This document shows positions 15,856 to 24,234 of a stretch of 64,000 nucleotides of DNA, one piece after another. The stretch's first letter is position 1. Each line of letters starts with the position of its first letter. Position numbers and translations under genes: made by a program. The stretch comes from an uncultured Eubacterium sp. GTDB taxonomy: Bacteria > Bacillota > Clostridia > Oscillospirales > Acutalibacteraceae. The stretch is taken from contig NZ_CAKSZA010000006.1 of assembly GCF_934525195.1 (NCBI RefSeq), positions 1 to 64,000 on the forward strand, in the 5' to 3' direction. Under the pieces are notes generated by a model. It was not told the DNA's origin and did not search any database. It was given only the letters and a program-made list of their open reading frames with translations.

Positions 15856-16602
15856 ATGCTTACACAGGAAAGACGACAAAGAATTTTAGATTTAGTGCTT
15901 CACAAAGGTTCGGCAAGCGTAACGGAGCTCAGCCGAGAATTTGACACCTCGGAAAGTACAATCAGGCGAGATTTGGTGGCGCTCTCAAATTTGGGAAAGC
16001 TAAACAAGGTGCACGGCGGTGCAACGGTTTTGTCACAGGAATTTGTAAACAACGAGGATAACAATGAAGAAAAGTTTTTGAAAAACATTGATGAAAAAAC
16101 CTTGATTGCAAAATATGCGTCAGAGCAGATATCCGATGACGACTTCGTTTTTTTGGACGCAGGCACTACAACCTATCTTATGATAGATTATCTTGAGGGT
16201 TCAAAGGCGACCTTTGTCACAAACGGAATTTCGCATTGCAAAAAACTTGCACAGGTTGGTTGCAAAGCGTTCATTGTGGGTGGCGAGGTTAAGGCGACTA
16301 CGGATGCAATCATAGGACTTGCGGCGGCAAAGAATTTGCAAAAGTACAACTTCTCAAAGGCGTTCATCGGCACAAACGGAGTCAGCGAAAAGCAAGGATG
16401 CACAACTCCCGACACCGATGAGGCGATGTTGAAAGCGGTGGCTGTTGAAAAAAGCTTTGTCACCTATGTTTTGGCAGACAGTTCAAAATTCGGCAAGGTT
16501 TCGGCGGTGACATTTGCGCCGATTGATGCGGTTTGTATTGTTTGCGACAAATGCGAGGACGATGCAATCAAGGAACGAACGGTTATCAAGGAGGTAGTGT
16601 GA
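15856..16602 (+). CDS. fruR: DeoR-family regulator of fructose use, FruR-like
   Basis: About 248 residues. The N-terminal helix-turn-helix is the DeoR type (RRQRILDLVLHKGSASVTELS, then STIRRDLVALSNLGKLNKVHGGA). The C-terminal sensor domain has the sugar-phosphate isomerase-like fold (DAGTTTYLMIDYL, FIGTNGVS, LADSSKFGKVSAVTFAP). It is expected to repress the operon until fructose 1-phosphate appears. A TTG at 15850 is also possible, but GGGGGTGA is better spaced for ATG 15856. The next gene starts 1 base after its stop. Confidence 0.88.
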   Translation: MLTQERRQRILDLVLHKGSASVTELSREFDTSESTIRRDLVALSNLGKLNKVHGGATVLSQEFVNNEDNNEEKFLKNIDEKTLIAKYASEQISDDDFVFLDAGTTTYLMIDYLEGSKATFVTNGISHCKKLAQVGCKAFIVGGEVKATTDAIIGLAAAKNLQKYNFSKAFIGTNGVSEKQGCTTPDTDEAMLKAVAVEKSFVTYVLADSSKFGKVSAVTFAPIDAVCIVCDKCEDDAIKERTVIKEVV

Positions 16603-16603
16603 T

Positions 16604-17506
16604 ATGGTTTATACGATTACATTGAATCCGGCACTTGATTATGTTATGAAGGTCGGGAAACTCAGGTATGACGACATAAATCGTTCTTCGAGTGAGGAAA
16701 TTTATTACGGCGGAAAAGGCATAAATGTGTCGGTGATTTTGACGAGGCTCGGCGTTCACAACAGGGCGCTCGGATTTGTGGCAGGCTTTACGGGCAGAAA
16801 ACTTGAACAGATGCTTGTCGAAGAAGGTATTGATTGTGATTTCAACAGGCTCAAAGAGGGTCAAACCCGAATCAATGTCAAGATAAAGGCAGACACGGAA
16901 CTTGATGTCAACGCACAGGGTCCCGACATAAATGAGCTTGAAATCAACGAGCTTATGGAAAAACTTGACGACATCAAAGAGGGCGACTTTTTGGTGCTTG
17001 CAGGCTCAATTCCAAGCACTTTGCCGGATGATATTTATGAGAGAATTTTGGCAAGATTGCAAAAGCGAAAGGTCAATTTTGTGGTTGACGCAACAGGTGA
17101 TTTGCTTAAAAATGTTTTGCCGTACAAACCGTTTTTGGTTAAACCCAATCACCACGAACTCGGCGATTTGTTCGGAGTTGAAACAAAGACCGAGGAAGAT
17201 ATAGTTAAGTATGCAAAAAAAGTTCAGGAAATGGGCGCAAGGAATGTGCTTGTTTCAAGGGCAAAGGACGGTGCAACGCTGATTGACGAAAACGGCAATG
17301 TAACAACAATCGGCAATGTTGACGGCAAGGTGGTCCATTCGGTTGGCTGCGGCGACAGTATGGTGGCAGGTTTTGTGGCAGGATACATCAACAAAAAAGA
17401 TTATGCCTATGCCTTGAAACTCGGTGCTTCTTGCGGAAACGCAACTGCATTTTCAGAGGAACTTGCAACGATTGACGAAATAAAAAATGTGTTTGAGAGT
17501 ATGTAA
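16604..17506 (+). CDS. fruK: 1-phosphofructokinase
   Basis: A 300-residue PfkB-family kinase that turns fructose 1-phosphate into fructose 1,6-bisphosphate. Signatures: MVYTITLNPALDYVMKV at the N-terminus, GGKGINVSVILTRLG (PfkB signature 1, near residue 38) and HSVGCGDSMVAGFVAG (signature 2, catalytic Asp near 248). The gene order fruR-fruK-fruA settles the substrate over tagatose 6-phosphate kinase. Confidence 0.94.
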   Translation: MVYTITLNPALDYVMKVGKLRYDDINRSSSEEIYYGGKGINVSVILTRLGVHNRALGFVAGFTGRKLEQMLVEEGIDCDFNRLKEGQTRINVKIKADTELDVNAQGPDINELEINELMEKLDDIKEGDFLVLAGSIPSTLPDDIYERILARLQKRKVNFVVDATGDLLKNVLPYKPFLVKPNHHELGDLFGVETKTEEDIVKYAKKVQEMGARNVLVSRAKDGATLIDENGNVTTIGNVDGKVVHSVGCGDSMVAGFVAGYINKKDYAYALKLGASCGNATAFSEELATIDEIKNVFESM

Positions 17507-17559
17507 CAAAAGCATTTGGGAAGATGCTTTGATATAAAATATAATCAGGAGGGAAAATT

Positions 17560-19521
17560 ATGAGAATAATTGATTTGCTAAAATCCGGTGCAATCGAATT
17601 GAATACATCGGCAGCAACAAAAGAAGAAGCAATTGACAAACTTGTGGCACTTCACGACGCAGTCGGCAATTTGGCAGACCGTCAGGCGTACAAGCAGGCA
17701 ATCTTGCTTCGTGAAGAACAGGGCACAACAGCCATCGGAGAGGGTATTGCCGTGCCTCACGCAAAGAGCAACAGCGTAAAAACACCCGGCTTGGCGGCTA
17801 TAACGGTTAAGGGCGGTGTTGATTATGAAGCACCTGACGGAAAACCGTCCGACATCTTGTTTATGATTGCAGCACCTATAGACGGCGACTTGCACCTTGA
17901 AATTCTTTCAAGACTTATGGTTATGCTTATGGAACCTGAATTTTGCAACGCACTTCGCAACGCAAAGACAGCAGACGAGTTCTTGCAAATAATCGACAAG
18001 AAAGAAAGCGAAAAATATCCTGACGAGGTGAAAGAACCTGTTAAAAAAGACGGATACAGAATTCTTGCGGTAACAGCGTGCCCGACAGGCATTGCTCACA
18101 CCTATATGGCAGCCGAGGCTTTGGAAAAGGCAGGCGAAAAGATGGGCTATCCGCTCAAGGCTGAAACAAACGGTTCGGGCGGCGCAAAAAATGTGCTCAC
18201 AAAGGCAGAAATCGCAGATTGTGACGGTATTATTATTGCCGCAGACAAGAATGTTGAAATGGCAAGATTTGACGGCAAGCCTGTTGTAAAAACTTCTGTT
18301 TCAAACGGTATCAACAAGCCTGAAGAACTTATCCAAAGAATTGTTGACGGCAAAGCTCCCGTTTATCACGAAGAGGGCGGAGCAACCGCTTCTGCCGATG
18401 ATGATTTGGAAAAGGAAAGCTTCGGTCACAAGATTTATAAGCACCTTATGAACGGCGTTTCACATATGCTTCCGTTCGTTGTCGGCGGCGGTGTTCTCAT
18501 CGCACTCGGCTTCCTTATTGATACAATTATGGGCAATGCAACAATGCCTGACGGCTCGGCAAACGGTTCGTTCGGCTTCACAAGCTTTGCGGCTTCCGTT
18601 CCGTTTTGGATTGGTAAGGTTGCATTCGGCTTTATGCTTCCTGTTCTTGCAGGTTATATTTCACAGTCAATTGCAGACCGACCGGGTTTGCTTCCGGGTA
18701 TGATCGGCGGAATGATTGCCGCACAGGGCTACACCTTTAATTCAATGTTCGAAAATCAAAATATGGTCGGCGATTCAACGGCTGTTTCGGGTTTCCTCGG
18801 TGCACTTTTTGCCGGCTTTGCAGCAGGTCTTATCGTAAATCTTCTTAAAAAAGTATTTGCTTGGCTTCCAAAAGCAATGGACGGTATCAAGCCTGTATTC
18901 CTTTATCCGTTGTTCGGCACTTTCCTTGTAGGTGCGTTGATGTGCCTCATCAATCCTGCTATCGGTTTTCTCAACACAGCGGTTTCAAACGGACTTTCAT
19001 CACTCGGCGAAACAAGCCAAATTCTTCTTTCAATCGTTCTTGCCGCAATGATGGCAACCGATATGGGCGGTCCTTTCAACAAGGCAGCTTATGTATTCGG
19101 CACAGCAGCTATTGCAGACGGCAACACTTGGATTATGGCGGCTGTTATGATTGGCGGTATGGTTCCTCCTATCGCAATCGCTCTTTCAACAACATTTGCA
19201 AAGAAGCTCTGGACTGAAGAAGAAATCAAGAGCGGTCCTGTTAACTATCTTATGGGTCTTTGCTTCATCACAGAGGGTGCAATCCCTTACGCTGCGGCTG
19301 ACCCACTCAGAGTTATCCCGTCTTGTATGATCGGCTCTGCTCTCGCAGGTGCACTTACTGCAGTGTTCCATGTAACCTGTCCTGCACCTCACGGCGGTAT
19401 CTTCACATTCGCAGTTTGCGACCATCCGCTTCTTTATATCGTTGCTCTTGTAGCAGGTTCGCTTCTCGGCGGAGTCATTCTCACATTGCTCAAGGCACTC
19501 ACAACAAAGAAAAAGGCATAA
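17560..19521 (+). CDS. fruA: PTS fructose transporter EIIABC
   Basis: A 653-residue PTS permease with three domains. EIIA is N-terminal with the phosphorylated His67 in EGIAVPHAKS. EIIB starts near 165 with the phosphocysteine Cys174 in VTACPTGIAHTYMAAEAL. EIIC (about 285-645) has around eight to ten membrane segments with GGVLIALGF and GGPFNKAAYVFG. It imports fructose and phosphorylates it to fructose 1-phosphate, the FruK substrate. A small hairpin (AAAGCAT/ATGCTTT) precedes its AGGAGGG site. The full A-B-C fusion matches the Firmicutes FruA form. Confidence 0.95.
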   Translation: MRIIDLLKSGAIELNTSAATKEEAIDKLVALHDAVGNLADRQAYKQAILLREEQGTTAIGEGIAVPHAKSNSVKTPGLAAITVKGGVDYEAPDGKPSDILFMIAAPIDGDLHLEILSRLMVMLMEPEFCNALRNAKTADEFLQIIDKKESEKYPDEVKEPVKKDGYRILAVTACPTGIAHTYMAAEALEKAGEKMGYPLKAETNGSGGAKNVLTKAEIADCDGIIIAADKNVEMARFDGKPVVKTSVSNGINKPEELIQRIVDGKAPVYHEEGGATASADDDLEKESFGHKIYKHLMNGVSHMLPFVVGGGVLIALGFLIDTIMGNATMPDGSANGSFGFTSFAASVPFWIGKVAFGFMLPVLAGYISQSIADRPGLLPGMIGGMIAAQGYTFNSMFENQNMVGDSTAVSGFLGALFAGFAAGLIVNLLKKVFAWLPKAMDGIKPVFLYPLFGTFLVGALMCLINPAIGFLNTAVSNGLSSLGETSQILLSIVLAAMMATDMGGPFNKAAYVFGTAAIADGNTWIMAAVMIGGMVPPIAIALSTTFAKKLWTEEEIKSGPVNYLMGLCFITEGAIPYAAADPLRVIPSCMIGSALAGALTAVFHVTCPAPHGGIFTFAVCDHPLLYIVALVAGSLLGGVILTLLKALTTKKKA

Positions 19522-19544
19522 AAATCACAAAACAAAATATTAAT

Positions 19545-19565
19545 CGGGAGGGTTTATCCCTCCCG
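19545..19565 (+). other. stem-loop between fruA and ptsH
   Basis: CGGGAGGG pairs perfectly with CCCTCCCG around TTTAT. It is not followed by a T-run, so it is more likely an mRNA stabiliser or processing site than a terminator, and could set different levels for fruA and ptsHI. Confidence 0.55.
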
Positions 19566-19591
19566 TTATGGAGAAATAAGAGGTAACTATT

Positions 19592-19858
19592 ATGGTATCA
19601 AAGAGTTTTACAATCAAGAATAAAATGGGATTTCATATGCGTCCGGCAAATGTTTTTGTAACAGAAATGACAAAGTTTGCGTCTGATGTTGAAATCGAGA
19701 TGGACGGTAAAAAGATTAACGGCAAAAGCATTATGAACATTATGGCGGCTTGCATCAAGTGCGGAAGCGAAATCACCGTTGAATGTTCGGGCGCAGATGA
19801 AGAAGCGGCTCTTGCAGAGGCAACACAGCTTATTGAAAGCGGTTTTGGCGAAGAATAA
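19592..19858 (+). CDS. ptsH: phosphocarrier protein HPr
   Basis: An 88-residue HPr. His15 (KMGFHMRPAN) takes phosphate from enzyme I; Ser46 (GKSIMNIMA) is the site used by HPr kinase in Firmicutes. The FHMRPA motif differs from the most common FHARPA. It shuttles phosphate to FruA and, when Ser46-phosphorylated, is the expected corepressor of CcpA. hprK is in this window at 24235. Confidence 0.95.
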   Translation: MVSKSFTIKNKMGFHMRPANVFVTEMTKFASDVEIEMDGKKINGKSIMNIMAACIKCGSEITVECSGADEEAALAEATQLIESGFGEE

Positions 19859-19896
19859 TTAATGATTAAAATCAACACAGAAAGAGGGGAAATGTT

Positions 19897-21510
19897 ATGC
19901 TAAAGGGTATCGGTGCTTCCCGTGGATACGGAATAGGCAAGGCTGTTGTCATAAAGGACTGCAACCTTGATTACAAGCAGGTGAAATATGCAGGCGCAGA
20001 GGAGGAAAAGCAAAAACTTCACGCCGCAGTTGACACCTTTGTTGAAGAAACCAAGGCGCTTGCCGAAAATTTGAAGCAGAGTGCCGGCGAAAAGGAAGCG
20101 GAGATATTGGAAGGTCATTTGGTGATGCTTCAAGACCCGTTTATGCTTGCACAAATGGAAGAAAACATTGACGGCGGAATGACTGCCGAGGCAGGCGTTG
20201 ACACGGTTTGCTCAATGTTTATCGATATGTTCTCCGGTGTTGATGACGAACTTACCCGTCAACGAGCTTCGGACATTAAGGACATCAAGGACAGCTTGCT
20301 GAGAATTTTGCTTGGCGAGGAGGCTGTTGATATTTCGGCGGTGCCGAAAAATTCGGTGCTTATCGCAAAGGATTTCACCCCGTCTATGACTTCGCAAATC
20401 AACAAGGACAATGTTTCTGCGATTGTTACGGAAGTCGGCGGTGTAACAAGCCACAGCGCAATTCTTGCAAGGGCAATGGGTATTCCGGCGGTGTTGTCGG
20501 TTGTAGGTGCTGTTGACAGCATTGCCGACGGTGAACAGCTTATAGTTGACGGATTTAAGGGCAAGGTATTTATTTCTCCAAGCGATGCGGAGCTTGAAGA
20601 ATATTCCGCAAAGCAACAGACTTATCTTGAAGAAAGAGAAAGCCTCAACGAATATTTCGGCAAACCGACTGTGACAAAAAGCGGTATTGTCAAAAAGGTT
20701 TACGGAAATATCGGCAAAGCCGAGGATGCACAGAATGTTGTGCAAAACGGCGGTGAGGGAATCGGACTTTTCCGCACGGAATTTCTCTTTATGGACAGGG
20801 AGCATCAGCCAACCGAGGATGAGCAGTTTGAAGCTTATTCAACCGTGGCAAAGGCTATGGATAACAAAGAGGTCATCATCCGTACCCTTGACATCGGCGG
20901 TGACAAGGCTATTGATTATCTTTCTATCGAAAAAGAGGATAATCCGTTCTTGGGCTACCGTGCAATCAGATATTGCCTCGGCAACAAGGAGTTGTACAAA
21001 ACACAGCTTCGTGCAATTTTGCGTGCGGCACAATTCGGCAATATCAAAATTATGCTTCCTTTGGTTACAACCGTTGACGAGGTGAAGCAGGCAAAGGCTT
21101 TGATTAAGGAATGTTGCGACGAACTCGAAAACGAGGGACTTCGCTACAGAGATGTGCCTGTCGGTGTTATGATTGAAACTCCGTCGGCAGCCTTGATTTC
21201 CGATTTGCTTGCCAAGGAGGCAGAGTTCTTCTCTATCGGAACAAACGATTTGACAGGTTACACAATGGCGGTTGACCGTGGCAATGCAAATGTCAGCTAT
21301 CTTTATGATGTTTTTCAGCCTGCGGTGCTCCGTGCAATAGAAATGACAATTAAGAATGCCAAAGCGGCCGGCATTCAGGTTGGTATGTGTGGCGAAGCGG
21401 CGGCAGACGAACGCTTGATTCCTATGCTTATCGACTGGGGACTTGACGAATTCAGCGTCACACCGTCCTCAATCCTCCAAACAAGAAAAAGCATATGTTT
21501 GAATGATTAA
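19897..21510 (+). CDS. ptsI: PTS enzyme I
   Basis: A 537-residue phosphoenolpyruvate-protein phosphotransferase. The swivelling domain carries His186 in GGVTSHSAILARAMGIPAV; the PEP-binding barrel has EGIGLFRTEFLFMDR, IRTLDIGGDKA and the active-site Cys in VGMCGEAAAD. Length is slightly shorter than the usual 570. It begins 38 bases after ptsH and is the last gene of the fructose operon, followed by a terminator. Confidence 0.96.
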   Translation: MLKGIGASRGYGIGKAVVIKDCNLDYKQVKYAGAEEEKQKLHAAVDTFVEETKALAENLKQSAGEKEAEILEGHLVMLQDPFMLAQMEENIDGGMTAEAGVDTVCSMFIDMFSGVDDELTRQRASDIKDIKDSLLRILLGEEAVDISAVPKNSVLIAKDFTPSMTSQINKDNVSAIVTEVGGVTSHSAILARAMGIPAVLSVVGAVDSIADGEQLIVDGFKGKVFISPSDAELEEYSAKQQTYLEERESLNEYFGKPTVTKSGIVKKVYGNIGKAEDAQNVVQNGGEGIGLFRTEFLFMDREHQPTEDEQFEAYSTVAKAMDNKEVIIRTLDIGGDKAIDYLSIEKEDNPFLGYRAIRYCLGNKELYKTQLRAILRAAQFGNIKIMLPLVTTVDEVKQAKALIKECCDELENEGLRYRDVPVGVMIETPSAALISDLLAKEAEFFSIGTNDLTGYTMAVDRGNANVSYLYDVFQPAVLRAIEMTIKNAKAAGIQVGMCGEAAADERLIPMLIDWGLDEFSVTPSSILQTRKSICLND

Positions 21511-21512
21511 TC

Positions 21513-21553
21513 AAAAAGCAACGATTTTCCACGACGGAGAATCGTTGCTTTTT
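21513..21553 (+). terminator. terminator after ptsI
   Basis: AAAAAGCAACGATTTTCC pairs with GGAGAATCGTTGCTTTTT (one mismatch) around ACGAC. Strong. Confidence 0.85.
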
Positions 21554-21617
21554 ACTTGACAATACTATTTATAAAATATACAATATTGTTTGTATTAATA
21601 TGAAAGGCAACTTTGCT

Positions 21618-22289
21618 ATGAGTGAATTTAAAGTAATAGAAATTAAAAGGTCGGTTTTTGAAAATAACGACAGAGAGGCAGACAAAGTTCGTGAACAACT
21701 CAAAAAGGACAGAACCTTTTTGCTCAATCTTATGTCCTCACCGGGTTCGGGCAAAACAACAACCCTGAAAGCAACAATCAAGGCTCTCAAGGATGAATAT
21801 AAAATGGGCGTTATGGAGGCAGATATTGACTCCGATGTTGACGCAAGAGCAATTGAAGAAGCAGGCGCAAAGTCGATTCAGCTCCACACAGGCGGAATGT
21901 GCCACCTCGATGCGGGTATGACAAAGCAAGGTCTTGACAGCTTTGACGCAAGTGATTTTGAATTTGTTGTGCTTGAAAATGTCGGCAACCTTGTTTGCCC
22001 GGCTGAATTTGACACAGGTGCAAGCAAAAACGCAATGATTTTGTCAGTTCCTGAGGGTGACGACAAGCCACTCAAATATCCGCTTATGTTCTCAATTTGC
22101 GACTGTGTTCTCATCAACAAAATTGACACAAAGAGCGTGTTTGATTTTGATGACGAAGCTGTTGTTGAGAGAATTAAGAAACTCAACCCAAAGGCAGAGA
22201 TTTTCTTTGTCAGCGCAAAAACAGGCGAGGGAATGGACAAGTGGTTTGATTGGCTCAGAGGTCAAATCAACGCTTGGAACAACGACTGA
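21618..22289 (+). CDS. hypB: hydrogenase/urease nickel incorporation GTPase HypB
   Basis: About 223 residues. Walker A LMSSPGSGKTTTLKA near residue 38; the metal-GTPase region has GVMEADIDSD and LHTGGMCHLDAGM (the Cys and His that bind metal at the dimer interface), VVLENVGNLVCPAEFD, and NKID. There is no N-terminal His-rich stretch and no CxxCGC motif, so this is the simple form. It works with HypA to place nickel into [NiFe] enzymes. ATG 21618 has GAAAGG upstream. The stop overlaps the hypA start (TGATG). Confidence 0.93.
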   Translation: MSEFKVIEIKRSVFENNDREADKVREQLKKDRTFLLNLMSSPGSGKTTTLKATIKALKDEYKMGVMEADIDSDVDARAIEEAGAKSIQLHTGGMCHLDAGMTKQGLDSFDASDFEFVVLENVGNLVCPAEFDTGASKNAMILSVPEGDDKPLKYPLMFSICDCVLINKIDTKSVFDFDDEAVVERIKKLNPKAEIFFVSAKTGEGMDKWFDWLRGQINAWNND

Positions 22290-22630
22290 TGCACGAACTG
22301 GGACTTGTGTGTCAGGTGGTCAAAACCGTTGACGAAGTGATGGCGGAAAACAATTTGATTGAACTTGATGAGATTGTTTTGCAGGTGGGCGAAATGAGCG
22401 ATGTTGTGCCGAAATTTCTTGAAGAAGCGTGGCAGGCAACAGCACCAACAACGGAGTATCCCGATGCAAAAATGACGGTAGAGGTTATGCCGGCTTTGGC
22501 AAAATGCCTCGATTGTGGCTACGAGGGGCATGTCAAAACCTTTGTGCCCGATTGCCCGATTTGTTCTTCAGACAATCTCAAAATCGTTTCAGGCAGGCAG
22601 TTTGACATAAAAGAAATAGTAGCAAAATAA
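22289..22630 (+). CDS. hypA: nickel/zinc chaperone HypA
   Basis: A 113-residue HypA. It starts MHELGLVCQVVKTV, where the conserved His2 and Glu3 bind nickel. The zinc site has two Cys pairs: CLDCGYEG and CPICSSDN, followed by IVSGRQFDIKEI. The start overlaps the hypB stop, giving tight coupling. Neither a hydrogenase nor urease structural gene is in the window. Confidence 0.93.
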   Translation: MHELGLVCQVVKTVDEVMAENNLIELDEIVLQVGEMSDVVPKFLEEAWQATAPTTEYPDAKMTVEVMPALAKCLDCGYEGHVKTFVPDCPICSSDNLKIVSGRQFDIKEIVAK

Positions 22631-22635
22631 AAAAA

Positions 22636-22867
22636 TAGACTGTCGATAAAGCATCTGAAACACGCCAAAATATAATCAACCGAATTATGCCTCCCATTTA
22701 GGAAAGGGGAGGTGGCAACACGAAGTGTTGACGGTGGGGTTTTAAAAATGCCGTAGGTATCGAACCTACGGCATTTTTGGCGTTTTTCGTTTTTTGCTCG
22801 GGGGCGGTACCCATGTACAGCTCCCACTCCCAAGAAAACGAAATTCAGAAACTTTCTCAACAGTCTA
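22636..22867. repeat. TA-bounded inverted-repeat element, long copy 2
   Basis: It begins TAGACTGTCGATAAAGC and ends CTTTCTCAACAGTCTA, a clear terminal inverted repeat with TA at both ends. The interior matches the element at 352-643. It sits between convergent genes hypA and a glycosyltransferase and holds no gene. Confidence 0.8.
22744..22778. terminator. hairpin inside repeat copy 2, likely bidirectional terminator
   Basis: AAAAATGCCGTAGGT pairs with ACCTACGGCATTTTT (15 bp) around ATCGA, with A- and T-runs on the two sides. It could end both hypA and the opposing gene. Confidence 0.7.
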
Positions 22868-22888
22868 TGGTTTGTCGAAATTTTTTGT

Positions 22889-24076
22889 TTAGTATTCGTA
22901 TTTGCCGTGTGGTGTTGATTTGAATTTGTCAATCACAACTTGGTATCTTTCGTATGCCTTGGCAATGCTTTCGTCCCAGCTGATGTAAATTTCATCACGA
23001 GCGTTCAAACCGACACGGTTGAGCAAATCTTTGTTGTCAATGATTTTGTCGATTGTTCTTGCAACGCTGTGTGCCGATTCAAGACAAATAAATCCTGTTT
23101 CGCAGTCTTTGATGCCCTCGCTTGCGCAGCTGTCGTGCACAACAATCGTCGGTGTGGCGCTTGCCGCAGCCTCACGCACAACAAGTCCGTTTGTGTCAAA
23201 AATAGACGGGAACACTTGCAAATCCGCTGTGCCGTAGTACATTTGAAGCTCGGTTCTGTCAAGAATTTGACCTGTGAAAATCACCTTGTCGTTGAGTCCG
23301 AGTTTTGCGCAATATCTTTTGATTTGGTTTTCTTCGGGTCCCATACCGACCATAATCATCCTGAAATCTCTGTCTTCGTCTTTGAGGAGCTTGCAGGCGT
23401 CAAGAGTGATTCGGATATTCTTGTACCACATCATTCTGCCGACAAAGAGCAAAATCGGCACATCATTTGGAATGTTGTGCTTGCGCCTCATCATAGCTTT
23501 CATATCGTCCGTGGTGTCAAATTTCGGCAAGTCACAGCCGTTTGGCATAACGACATAGTCGCCTTCATAGCCGATTTTTCGCAGGCTGTCAACTGTGCCG
23601 TGGCTTGTAACCCACACTTCGTCCGCCGATTTGATGTTGTTGAGCAAAAAGCCGTATGCTCTGTGGCGAATTGCCCAAATAGGAACTCTGTCCTCAATGT
23701 CGTATTCGTATTTTGTGTGATAAGTCAAAATCTGCGGAATACGGAAAATTCTGTTTATTCTCCTGTAAAAATAGCTTGTGGCTATCGGGCAATGAGAATG
23801 CAGAATGTCAACATTTTTTGCAATGATGTCGGTTGCAAATTTTTCCTTGAACGGCCAGCCGACAGGATAGCCCTCGCCAAAGGTGAAAAGACTTTGGTAT
23901 CTGTAAATCTCATAAGGATATTTGTAGTCCTCTTGGTTCGGATTTTTAGGGGTAACTATGATGGCTTCGCCGTATTTTTCGTTGATTATATCCGCATAGC
24001 ATTTGGCAACCGTGCTGATGCCGTCAATCGTCGGCGGAAAAGCCTCTGTGCCTATTGCGATTTTTAGTTTGTTCAT
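22889..24076 (-). CDS. GT4 glycosyltransferase, possibly diacylglycerol glucosyltransferase-like
   Basis: A 395-residue GT-B fold glycosyltransferase. N-terminal EAFPPTIDGISTVAKCYADII (the donor/acceptor loop) and a HSHCPIATSY segment are like those of glycolipid synthases; the C-terminal half has the GT4 region FVGRMMWYKNI, then FPSIFDTNGLVVREAAASATPTI with the donor-binding EAA-type Glu. No transmembrane segment, so it is probably peripheral. The sequence is close in style to processive lipid glucosyltransferases, but the acceptor is not proven. It is transcribed alone from a promoter shared back-to-back with hprK. Confidence 0.75.
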   Translation of the reverse strand: MNKLKIAIGTEAFPPTIDGISTVAKCYADIINEKYGEAIIVTPKNPNQEDYKYPYEIYRYQSLFTFGEGYPVGWPFKEKFATDIIAKNVDILHSHCPIATSYFYRRINRIFRIPQILTYHTKYEYDIEDRVPIWAIRHRAYGFLLNNIKSADEVWVTSHGTVDSLRKIGYEGDYVVMPNGCDLPKFDTTDDMKAMMRRKHNIPNDVPILLFVGRMMWYKNIRITLDACKLLKDEDRDFRMIMVGMGPEENQIKRYCAKLGLNDKVIFTGQILDRTELQMYYGTADLQVFPSIFDTNGLVVREAAASATPTIVVHDSCASEGIKDCETGFICLESAHSVARTIDKIIDNKDLLNRVGLNARDEIYISWDESIAKAYERYQVVIDKFKSTPHGKYEY

Positions 24077-24104
24077 AAGATATCTCCTTATTCTTCGCTC
24101 TCCA

Positions 24105-24133
24105 ATTATAGCATAGTGTGGTTGTGGAGTCTA
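24105..24133 (-). promoter_or_regulatory. probable promoter of the GT4 gene
   Basis: On the minus strand TAGACT (24128-24133), 17 bases, TATAAT (24105-24110). The -35 is poor, the -10 perfect. Confidence 0.5.
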
Positions 24134-24170
24134 CATCAAAATATTTAATTAATTTATTTTTAATCTTTTC

Positions 24171-24199
24171 TTGATTAATGCTAAAATATACTATATAAT
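24171..24199 (+). promoter_or_regulatory. promoter of the hprK operon
   Basis: TTGATT (24171-24176), 17 bases, TATAAT (24194-24199). The leader is short (about 30 bases). Confidence 0.7.
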
Positions 24200-24234
24200 A
24201 TAATTTGATTAAGCTTTTAATGAGGTGTGAAGCA

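Noticed and set aside
22940..24067. 375-codon open frame on the plus strand opposite the GT4 gene
   Set aside because: The minus-strand product has clear GT4 motifs; the plus-strand translation has a shadow-like composition and no ribosome binding site.
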